This document shows positions 57,136-64,000 of a stretch of DNA of 64,000 nucleotides, piece by piece. Source of the stretch: Bacteroidales bacterium (lineage in GTDB: Bacteria > Bacteroidota > Bacteroidia > Bacteroidales > UBA12077); contig JAEINU010000003.1 of assembly GCA_016342685.1 (NCBI GenBank), forward strand, positions 248,001 to 312,000. The letters run 5' to 3'. Under the pieces are notes generated by a model. The model was not told the DNA's origin. It made no database searches and was given only the letters and a program-made list of their open reading frames with translations. The position numbers were made by a program, and so were the translations under genes. How positions within the stretch are numbered: position 1 is the stretch's first letter; each line of letters begins with the position of its first letter.

Positions 57136-58233
57136 ATGGGTTTACAGTGTGGAATTATTGGAATAACAAATGTTGGTAAATCAACTTTATTTAATTGTAT
57201 GTCAAATGCTAAAGTTGAAATAACAAATTTTGCATTTAGTACGAACAAATCGAATATTGGAGTAATTAATGTTCCGGATAATAGATTGTATGAACTTGAA
57301 AAAGTACAAGCTACAGAGAAAATAATTCCTGTTACTGTTGAGATTCTTGATATACCCGGATTAACAAAAGGAGCGAATCAAGGTGAAGGTGTTGGTAATA
57401 AGTTTTTAGGAGATATTAGAAATACGGATGCTTTAATTCATATTTTGCGTTGTTTCGACGATGAAAATTTAGCTCACGTGGATGGCTCTGTTGATCCGGT
57501 TAGAGACATAGAAACTATTGATTTTGAGTTACAAATTAAAGATTTAGAATCTGTTGAAAAAAAAATACAGCGTTACGAAAAACTTTCGAAAACAGGAGAT
57601 AAAGATGCCAAGCAGGGTATTGAAATCTTAAATGGGATAAAAGAGCATTTAGAATCGATGCAAAATGCGCGTTCTTACGAAATGTCTGAAAAAGATAAAA
57701 AACATATTGGAGATCTATTTTTATTAACTGAAAAACCTATAATTTACGTTTGTAATGTAGATGATGCTTCTGCAATTAATGGTAATGCATATGTTGAGAG
57801 TGTAAAAGAAGCTCTAAAAGGGCAGGATACTGAAATATTAGTAATAGCAGGAAAACTAGAAGCAGAAATTACTGATTTAGAAGATTTAGAAGATCGTAAA
57901 GAGTTTTTGAGCGATGCAGGTCTTACTGAGCCAGGAGTAAATAAATTAATTCGAAGTGCTTATTCTCTCCTAAACTTATTCTCATTTTTTACAGTTGGAC
58001 CGAAAGAAATTCATGCTTGGACTATTAAAAAAGGGATGACTGCACCACAAGCTGCAGGTGTAATTCATAGTGATTTGGAGCGTGGGTTTATTCGTGCTGA
58101 GGTAATGAAATACAACGACTATATTGAATTGGGGTCTGAGTCGAAAGTAAAAGATGCCGGAAAATTTCATATTGAAGGAAAGAATTATGTTGTTGACGAT
58201 GGCGACATTCTCAATATTCGTTTTAACGTATAA
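57136..58233 (+). CDS. ychF: Redox-regulated P-loop NTPase YchF (Obg family)
   Basis: YchF/OLA1 is a ribosome-associated ATPase linked to oxidative-stress response. The 365-aa protein has a G domain (GITNVGKSTLFN; DIPGLTKGANQGEGVGNKFL; CNVD in the NKxD position), a helical insertion (~130-200) and a C-terminal TGS domain (~280-365, FFTVGPKEIHAWTIKKGMTA). In this family the NKxD motif is changed so that ATP is preferred, consistent with CNVDD here. crcB follows seven bases later, likely in the same transcript. Confidence 0.97.
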   Translation: MGLQCGIIGITNVGKSTLFNCMSNAKVEITNFAFSTNKSNIGVINVPDNRLYELEKVQATEKIIPVTVEILDIPGLTKGANQGEGVGNKFLGDIRNTDALIHILRCFDDENLAHVDGSVDPVRDIETIDFELQIKDLESVEKKIQRYEKLSKTGDKDAKQGIEILNGIKEHLESMQNARSYEMSEKDKKHIGDLFLLTEKPIIYVCNVDDASAINGNAYVESVKEALKGQDTEILVIAGKLEAEITDLEDLEDRKEFLSDAGLTEPGVNKLIRSAYSLLNLFSFFTVGPKEIHAWTIKKGMTAPQAAGVIHSDLERGFIRAEVMKYNDYIELGSESKVKDAGKFHIEGKNYVVDDGDILNIRFNV

Positions 58234-58240
58234 ATAAAAT

Positions 58241-58606
58241 ATGAATACGCTCTTGGCAATATTTATTGGTGGTGGATTAGGAAGTGTTATGCGTTTCGGA
58301 ATTTCATCTTTGGTTACTTCAAATTTTAAACATATTAATCCGGTTGGTACTTTGACTTCTAATATTATTAGCACAGTAGTTTTAGGAGCAATACTTTTTT
58401 TTACAACAGATAAGTTTATTATTTCTTCAAACCTAAAAGCATTGTTAGTTGTTGGGTTTTGTGGTGGATTTAGTACTTTTTCAACATTTAGTTACGAAAC
58501 TTTTGAACTAATTAGAAGTGGGAATTATTTTTTTGCTGCTGCAAATTTGTTAGTAAGTATATTTCTTGGTGTCGGAGTTTTATTTATTTTAGCACGAAGT
58601 ATCTAA
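58241..58606 (+). CDS. crcB: Fluoride ion channel CrcB (Fluc)
   Basis: CrcB exports fluoride. This 121-aa protein has four membrane helices and dual-topology family motifs: GGGLGSVMRFGIS, an Asn in TLTSNIISTVVLGA and GFCGGFSTFSTFSYE. No fluoride riboswitch is seen, and the gene lies seven bases after ychF, so it is probably expressed constitutively with it. One gene suffices for a homodimer. Confidence 0.96.
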   Translation: MNTLLAIFIGGGLGSVMRFGISSLVTSNFKHINPVGTLTSNIISTVVLGAILFFTTDKFIISSNLKALLVVGFCGGFSTFSTFSYETFELIRSGNYFFAAANLLVSIFLGVGVLFILARSI

Positions 58607-58624
58607 AAATTCAAATTCGTAACA

Positions 58625-60277
58625 ATGCATAATAAAATATTTTCTGTAAAAAGCATATTACTAATGTGTATGTTTTTTTCTCAATTTGCTTATTTACAAG
58701 CCCAAAATCATTTCAACAAACCACCCAAGTTAGTTGTAGGAATTGTAATTGAAGAAATGCGTTACGAAATGCTTCTTCGTTATTGGGATTCTTTTGGCGA
58801 AAATGGCTTTAAAAAGATAATTAATCAAGGTGCTTTCTGCACTCAAAATCATCATAACTATTTAATAACACAAAATGGAGTTGGACAGGCAAGTATTGTT
58901 ACAGGTGCTTATCCATCTGGTCATGGAATAATTTCAAATGATTGGTACGATCGTTTAGGTGATAAAATTATTGACTGTGCCGATGAAACAAAATTTAATT
59001 TAATGAATGGTGGTGTTTCTATGGGAAACTATACACCTAAAAATATTATATCGTCAACTATTGGCGATGAAATTAAATTGGCTAATAACGATAGCTCAAA
59101 AGTTATTTCTGTTTCTCTAAATCCAGTTTCTTCAGTTATTTCTGGCGGTAAATTAAGTGATTATGCCTTCTGGTTTGATAATTCTGATGGTAATTGGATT
59201 ACTGGAAGTTATTATACCGATTCTTTGCCAAAATGGGTTAAAGATTTTAATAAGAAAGCTTTTCAAGATGTTTATATTCGAAAAACCTGGGCGAGTATGT
59301 ATTCTTTATCTGATAATTACACAAAGAGTTTATCCGATGATAATAATTTTGAATTAGGATTTAGCAATTATCGTTATACTTTTCCGTATGATTTATCATA
59401 TCTTAGAAATAGATCGGGAAACTATAAGTATTTAAAATTTACGCCTTATGGCAATACTTACACAAAGGATTTTGCAATATCATCTATTATTGGTGAGGAT
59501 TTAGGTAAAGATGATTACACAGATTTCTTATCAGTAAGTTTTTCTGCAACGAATTATGTTGGCGAATTGTTTGGACCACGATCTGTTGAAATTGAAGATA
59601 TCTTTTTGCGATTAGATAAAGATCTTGAGCATCTTATTGGCTTTTTAGATGCAGAGTTAGGACTTGAGAATGTTTTAATTTACATAACTTCCGATAGAGG
59701 AGTAGCTGATGTTCCGGAATACTTGATTCATAAAAAGCAGAATGCGGGTATTTTTGATGGATCAAAAGCAGTAGCTTTATTAAACAGCTATTTAAGTATT
59801 TTGTATCAGGATGGAGAATGGATTAAATCGTATCACTCTAAACAAATATATTTTAATCAGAGTTTAGTTGACGAAAAGGGAGTTGATTTATATGAGCTTC
59901 AAGAGAAAGTAGCAAATTTTATGGTTCAATTTAATGGAGTTGCAAATGCTTTACCTGGGTTAACAATAAACACAACGAGTTTTAGGTCGGGAATAAACCA
60001 AAAAATCCAAAATAGTTATCATCAGAAACGATCGGGTGATGTAATAGTTAATTTAGAACCGGGTTGGATCGAAAAAAACGGACGAGTTACGAATTCTGGT
60101 TCTGGTTATACTTACGATACGCATGTTCCATTAATTTGGTATGGATGGAATGTAAAAAGCACACGAATTGATGAACCAACAGAAGCAATCGATATTGCAC
60201 CTACCATTTCTTGGATATTAAATATTACTGCTCCAAATGCAGCTACCGGTAAACCAATTTATAAAATTGTTAAATAA
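58625..60277 (+). CDS. PafA-like alkaline phosphatase superfamily protein, predicted inactive
   Basis: This 550-aa protein has a signal peptide (LLMCMFFSQFAYLQAQ). It aligns by eye with PafA-type alkaline phosphatases along its length (KPPKLVVGIVIEEMRYEMLL; GVGQASIVTGAYPSGHGIISN; DTHVPLIWYG). Active-site mapping to Elizabethkingia PafA: D38 to Glu43, nucleophile T79 to Asn84, D305 to Asn310, H309 to Glu314, D352 to Asp357 (kept), H353 to Arg358; H486 appears kept in YDTHVP. K162 and R164 of the phosphate pocket become Asn166 and Val168; N100 is kept (N105). It is therefore probably a periplasmic pseudoenzyme. It lies 18 bases after crcB. Confidence 0.88.
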   Translation: MHNKIFSVKSILLMCMFFSQFAYLQAQNHFNKPPKLVVGIVIEEMRYEMLLRYWDSFGENGFKKIINQGAFCTQNHHNYLITQNGVGQASIVTGAYPSGHGIISNDWYDRLGDKIIDCADETKFNLMNGGVSMGNYTPKNIISSTIGDEIKLANNDSSKVISVSLNPVSSVISGGKLSDYAFWFDNSDGNWITGSYYTDSLPKWVKDFNKKAFQDVYIRKTWASMYSLSDNYTKSLSDDNNFELGFSNYRYTFPYDLSYLRNRSGNYKYLKFTPYGNTYTKDFAISSIIGEDLGKDDYTDFLSVSFSATNYVGELFGPRSVEIEDIFLRLDKDLEHLIGFLDAELGLENVLIYITSDRGVADVPEYLIHKKQNAGIFDGSKAVALLNSYLSILYQDGEWIKSYHSKQIYFNQSLVDEKGVDLYELQEKVANFMVQFNGVANALPGLTINTTSFRSGINQKIQNSYHQKRSGDVIVNLEPGWIEKNGRVTNSGSGYTYDTHVPLIWYGWNVKSTRIDEPTEAIDIAPTISWILNITAPNAATGKPIYKIVK

Positions 60278-60332
60278 ATTGGTTGTTAAAGTTGTATTTA
60301 AGTAGATGATATTTATTGGCTAACATCATTTT

Positions 60333-60361
60333 TTGTATTAAAATATAAATACATTGCTTTG
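60333..60361 (+). promoter_or_regulatory. Candidate promoter for the TPR/HTH regulator
   Basis: TTG (60333-60335) and TTGCTTTG (60354-60361) with an 18-base spacer resemble TTG/TAnnTTTG, with one mismatch in the -7 element. The start codon is 36 bases downstream. Confidence 0.35.
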
Positions 60362-60396
60362 AATTAACATATCTATTTAAGTAAAAAAGATGCAAA

Positions 60397-62046
60397 ATGA
60401 CTAAATTTTTAAGTGTATTTTTTATTGTAATTATTTTTCAATACAATAATGTTTTTGCAGTAAATACGAAGGAGAAAGATGCTAAAATTGAAGAGTACAT
60501 ACAATTAGCACAACAATATCAAAATGATTCTGTTTTAAAATCAATTTTATACGCAAAAGAAGCTTATAAAATAATTGCAAAGGATGGTAATCAAGAACAA
60601 AGCATTAAAATCTTAAATATTCTGAGTTATACGAGTCAGTTGATTGGGCGATATAACGAGGCAATTAGTTATTCTTTGGAATTATTAAAAATAGGAGATT
60701 CTAAGAATGATAAGGAATTAATAGCTACTTCATATCTTCAAATTGGAAATAGCTATAGGGCTTTATTAAGATTTAAAGATGCGTTAAATTTTCATAATTT
60801 GGCCATCTTGAAATATAAAGAGTTAGGAGATGAACTTCTCTTAGCATCAGCATATAACGATTTTGGGGCTACTTGTTTTGAGAATGAAATGTATGAAGAA
60901 TCTTTAGATTGTTTTGAAAAATCACATCATATATTTTTAGAAAAAAAGGATACTTTGAATTTAGCCAGAGTATATAATAGTTTAGGCATCATCTATAGTG
61001 AGTTAGATAATCTTATTGAAGCAAAAAGGTATTTTCTAAAATCGTTACGGATTTTTGAAGAAAGAAAACAATATAATAATGTAGCGTCTTTAGATAACAA
61101 CCTCGGTAAGTTGTATATCGAATTAGGAGAGTTCGAAGTGGCCAAAGAATATCTTTTAAAGGCTGATAAGTATTCAACGGAGAAAAATCTTATATATGTG
61201 CAGTTGAAAAACCGTCAAGTTTATACTGAATTATATAAAAAACAAAATAATTACAAAAATGCATTTAATTCTCTAGAGCATTTTATTGCGCTAAATGATA
61301 GTGTCCGGCAAAAGGAGATTGTTCAAAAAGTAGAACAAATAAGAATCGCATACGATGTGGATAAAATGGAGAAGGACTTGGTTTTAGCGAAAAAACATAA
61401 CTTGATAAAAGAAAAAAATATTCGAATCATAATTATTTTGTCCTTAGGTGTTTTTATTATTGGTTTACTACTAATGATTGTGCTAGTTATAAGAAATAAA
61501 CAATCAAAGATTAAATTACTTGTAATTCAAAAGGAAAGCGAAATAGCAAACCTAAAGATTGCAAAAATTGAAGAGGAAAGAAGAAGAGTAAAAGAAAAAT
61601 TTGATATAGAACTTGCATTTAAGAATAGAGAGCTTACTTCCACTACAATGCATATTGTTCAAAAAAATGAACTTATAAATGATATAAAGAATCATTTGAA
61701 TGGAATGGAATTCCAAACATCTGAAAATACAAACATCGTTAAAAACATAATAAATGAAATTAATCAAAATGTTTTAACAGATAAAGATTGGGATGTTTTT
61801 GTTAAGCATTTCAAAGATGTTCACCCTGATTTTTTCGATAATCTAATAAAAGAGCATCCTAGTTTAACATCAAAAGAAGTTAGATACTGTGCCTACTCAC
61901 GATTAAATTTATCGATAAAAGAAATTGCTGTTGTTTTAAATATTACAAATCGAGGGGTTGAAAAAGCCCGAAGCAGGATTCGTTCAAAAATGACCCTATC
62001 AAAAGACGTAGATTTAAATTTATACCTCCAGACGTTCGGTAATTAA
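60397..62046 (+). CDS. Membrane-tethered TPR protein with LuxR-type HTH
   Basis: This 549-aa protein is built as a one-component sensor. It has a signal peptide or N-terminal anchor (FLSVFFIVIIFQYNNVFAV), then about six TPR units predicted to be periplasmic (~40-320, for example YNDFGATCFENEMYEESLDC). One membrane helix (~340-362, IIIILSLGVFIIGLLLMIVL) and a coiled coil (~365-420) follow, then a C-terminal LuxR/GerE-like helix-turn-helix (~487-532, LTSKEVRYCAYSRLNLSIKE). Regulators of this layout are frequent in Bacteroidota. The DNA target is unknown. The 77-aa membrane protein and subtilase downstream are candidate partners or targets. Confidence 0.85.
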   Translation: MTKFLSVFFIVIIFQYNNVFAVNTKEKDAKIEEYIQLAQQYQNDSVLKSILYAKEAYKIIAKDGNQEQSIKILNILSYTSQLIGRYNEAISYSLELLKIGDSKNDKELIATSYLQIGNSYRALLRFKDALNFHNLAILKYKELGDELLLASAYNDFGATCFENEMYEESLDCFEKSHHIFLEKKDTLNLARVYNSLGIIYSELDNLIEAKRYFLKSLRIFEERKQYNNVASLDNNLGKLYIELGEFEVAKEYLLKADKYSTEKNLIYVQLKNRQVYTELYKKQNNYKNAFNSLEHFIALNDSVRQKEIVQKVEQIRIAYDVDKMEKDLVLAKKHNLIKEKNIRIIIILSLGVFIIGLLLMIVLVIRNKQSKIKLLVIQKESEIANLKIAKIEEERRRVKEKFDIELAFKNRELTSTTMHIVQKNELINDIKNHLNGMEFQTSENTNIVKNIINEINQNVLTDKDWDVFVKHFKDVHPDFFDNLIKEHPSLTSKEVRYCAYSRLNLSIKEIAVVLNITNRGVEKARSRIRSKMTLSKDVDLNLYLQTFGN

Positions 62047-62093
62047 CAATAAATCAATTTATAGTATATAAGCGCGACAAAAATGGGTAGTAA

Positions 62094-62114
62094 TTGTCGT
62101 GGTCTTTGTCGTGG
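62094..62114 (+). repeat. Short tandem repeat with hairpins after the TPR/HTH gene
   Basis: TTGTCGTGG occurs twice (62094-62102 and 62106-62114). CGACAA at 62075-62080 can pair with the first copy, and TGGCT/AGCCA (62112-62124) forms a small hairpin around TTTT. It may end transcription of the TPR/HTH gene; the signal is weak. Confidence 0.4.
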
Positions 62115-62208
62115 CTTTTTAGCCATCATTTTTAATTAGTTTCTTAAGAATCCAAGTATTATTGCGTGAACAAATTAAATTGTTGAATTTGATATACGCT
62201 TTTGTACA

Positions 62209-62442
62209 ATGAATAAAGAAAATTGGTTAAAAATAGTTTTAGTAATAGTTATACTGCTTACTCTTGTTTTTATGTTAACAGGACTGAATGAAGTATACTA
62301 TTCCGAAGAAGTTGAAGAAGTTGATCTGAAAAAAGTGATTGAAGAGAGTGTAAAAGACACTGTTCAAACGAGTCCTATAATGAAAAAATACAGAACAAAA
62401 GATGGGATTTTACTTTTTTTTAAAAATGATATTATATACTAA
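62209..62442 (+). CDS. Small single-pass membrane protein of unknown function
   Basis: I do not recognise this family. The 77-aa protein has one N-terminal membrane helix (~7-26, WLKIVLVIVILLTLVFMLTG), an acidic stretch (YYSEEVEEVDLKKVIEE) and a basic and hydrophobic C-terminus (KKYRTKDGILLFFKNDIIY). It is probably anchored with its C-terminal part in the periplasm. It ends 11 bases before the subtilase start, so co-transcription is likely and it may assist or inhibit that protease. Composition and position support a real gene, but no homology can be claimed. Confidence 0.65.
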   Translation: MNKENWLKIVLVIVILLTLVFMLTGLNEVYYSEEVEEVDLKKVIEESVKDTVQTSPIMKKYRTKDGILLFFKNDIIY

Positions 62443-62453
62443 TTAAAGATACT

Positions 62454-64000
62454 ATGAATATGAAAATAAAATTACTTGTAGTAATGTTTTTGTTTTGTTT
62501 ATGGGGAGTAAAAAGTTCCTTTGCACAAGATTACAAAATTAGACTTTCCTCTCATACTATAAATTATGATGATGAAAAAGATAATAAAAGCATTTCGTCA
62601 ACAGATCTAAATAAAGCTGAAAAATATTTTATAATTCAGTTTAAGGAAATACCTAGTGAAGTAGAAAAAAAGGAATTGTATAATTTGGGAATTGAATTGA
62701 TAGATTATATTCCTGATTATGCTTATTTAGCAACAAAGAAATCTAAAAGAATAAAGCTTTCTTCAAAATCAGATCTTGGAATATTAAGAGTAGAAGAGTA
62801 TAAGTCTGAATATAAGCTTGATTATCGAATTTCAAATAACCAAGTGCCTAAATGGGCTGTTCCTGAGTTTGGCCGAGTTAATATTAACGTTGTATTTTTC
62901 GAAAATATAAATTTTACATTAGATAAATTTCAAAAGCTGAATATAACCAATGTAAAAAATATTGGTCAAAATTTATATCAGTTAGAAATTAGCGAAAGCA
63001 AGATAGATGATCTGGCAAAAATTCAAGAGGTAAAATGGATTGAATTAATCAAACCCGAAAAACAGCTTAGTAATAAGAACCAAAGAACCATGCATCGTGC
63101 TAATGTTGTTAATTCAGATTTGGCGATTGGGAAAGGACTCTATGGCGAAGGTATTATTATAGGTGAATTAGATGGGGGGAGTATTTCCGAGCATCAGGAC
63201 TTAGTATCAAATATTACGAATCATTCAAAGTTGGGTAACCACAATCATTCAACTCACGTAGCAGGTTCAATTATTGGTAAAGGCTTAATTAATCCTGAAA
63301 TTAAAGGTATAGCACCAAAGGCTTATTTACATTCGTGGGATTTTTATACAGATAATCCAATGGGTAGAACAGATACTGCAATTTTTGATGAAAACTTAAA
63401 TTTAGTAACAAATTCATGGGGTTATAGTTTTTCTCCTTATACATGTTATAATCCGGTTCCATATCTTACAAATGATAGAGAATATGATATTGTTGCAAGA
63501 AAGTATCCTAAGGTTTTGCAAGTGTTTGCTACGGGTAATGATCAGCAATCATGCAGTGGGGGATATAAAACAGCAAGCTGGAATATGAAAAATGTTTTAT
63601 TTGTAGGTGCGGTTGATAATAATGATGTAGTAGCAGATTTTAGTAGTTGTGGTCCTTTATATGATGGAAGAATAGTCCCTCATGTGGTTGGAATGGGAGT
63701 TGATGTATACAGTACTTCTTTAGATCAGAGCTATGAATATATGAGTGGAACATCGATGTCTACACCTGGTGTAACAGGGAGTGTAGCATTACTTTATGAA
63801 GCATATAAGAAAAAATATAATGAATTTCCAACATCTAGTCTTGCAAAAGCACTAGTTTGCAATACTGCAAAAGACCTTGGAAATCCGGGTCCTGATTATC
63901 AATATGGTTTTGGTAGAATAGATATTCTTAAAGCAGTAGAAAGTGTTGAAGATGCATCTTTCTTTGAAGGAAATGTTAAAAATATTCAGACAGTTGAGCA
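62454..64000 (+). CDS. S8 family serine peptidase (subtilase), 3'-truncated by window end
   Basis: This is a secreted subtilisin-like protease. It has a signal peptide (MFLFCLWGVKSSFAQ), a propeptide-like region (~30-215, YFIIQFKEIPSEV) and a catalytic domain. The triad is present: D240 in GELDGGS, H268 in HSTHVAGSIIG and S434 in SGTSMSTPGVTG; the oxyanion Asn is likely in FATGNDQQSC. ATG codons at 62454 and 62460 are both possible starts. The frame is open to the window end (515 codons), so the C-terminus is not seen; a T9SS tail would be expected there. Confidence 0.93.
   Translation, partial: MNMKIKLLVVMFLFCLWGVKSSFAQDYKIRLSSHTINYDDEKDNKSISSTDLNKAEKYFIIQFKEIPSEVEKKELYNLGIELIDYIPDYAYLATKKSKRIKLSSKSDLGILRVEEYKSEYKLDYRISNNQVPKWAVPEFGRVNINVVFFENINFTLDKFQKLNITNVKNIGQNLYQLEISESKIDDLAKIQEVKWIELIKPEKQLSNKNQRTMHRANVVNSDLAIGKGLYGEGIIIGELDGGSISEHQDLVSNITNHSKLGNHNHSTHVAGSIIGKGLINPEIKGIAPKAYLHSWDFYTDNPMGRTDTAIFDENLNLVTNSWGYSFSPYTCYNPVPYLTNDREYDIVARKYPKVLQVFATGNDQQSCSGGYKTASWNMKNVLFVGAVDNNDVVADFSSCGPLYDGRIVPHVVGMGVDVYSTSLDQSYEYMSGTSMSTPGVTGSVALLYEAYKKKYNEFPTSSLAKALVCNTAKDLGNPGPDYQYGFGRIDILKAVESVEDASFFEGNVKNIQTVE

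Noticed and set aside
58234-58240. Possible fluoride riboswitch before crcB
   Set aside because: Only seven bases separate ychF and crcB, so there is no room for a riboswitch.

Overview
The window is a chromosomal segment of an AT-rich Bacteroidota bacterium. It probably comes from the marine Bacteroidales/Marinilabiliales side of the phylum, but that placement is an inference from protein flavour. The evidence for the phylum is: type A and type B type-IX-secretion C-terminal domains, a DUF4290 gene beside murA, an EF-G2 paralogue, many signal-peptide/TPR/HTH and propeller signalling proteins, and promoters of the form TTG-N19-21-TAnnTTTG, the known consensus of the Bacteroidota primary sigma factor. 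I see no rRNA, tRNA, CRISPR array, phage or insertion sequence.

Layout. Bases 1-2800 carry the 3' part of truA, a small ABM-domain monooxygenase, a flavodoxin-like protein and an EamA exporter. Bases 2814-8447 hold a large secreted endonuclease I with FN3, lamin-tail and GEVED modules and a T9SS tail, then a transglutaminase-like/TPR/lipocalin-like protein. Bases 8507-14755, all on the minus strand, are a UvrD/PcrA helicase, DUF4290-murA and grpE-dnaJ. A type B T9SS cargo follows, then EF-G2 (fusA2, minus), which is divergent from the ribosomal block.

Bases 19103-36887 are one uninterrupted ribosomal superoperon: rpsL-rpsG-fusA, the S10, spc and alpha gene sets, secY-map-infA-rpmJ and rpoA-rplQ. 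Neither tuf nor adk is in it. Enolase and a UbiD decarboxylase follow. A propeller/SpoIIE signalling protein then converges on a hybrid histidine kinase whose ATP-binding domain looks degenerate. After a secreted protein of unknown function come hisS and two MIO-type ammonia lyases, with a structured leader between hisS and hutH.

Bases 51712-56914 (minus) form a probable seven-gene run: transketolase N-half, methylglyoxal-synthase-like protein, an intrinsic terminator, a secreted VWA protein, transketolase C-half, ECF sigma factor, single-TM protein (possible anti-sigma) and a Spy-like secreted protein. The right end carries ychF-crcB, a PafA-like alkaline phosphatase that has lost nearly all metal ligands, a membrane-tethered TPR/LuxR-type regulator, a 77-aa membrane protein and a subtilase cut by the window end.

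The most unusual content is a set of probable non-canonical or inactive enzymes: the PafA homologue, EF-G2 without its catalytic His, the MGS homologue without its catalytic Asp, the kinase without G boxes, and MurA with Asp at the Cys115 site. The split-transketolase operon and the hisS-hutH leader are also notable. All alignments were made by eye from family knowledge; no database search was run.
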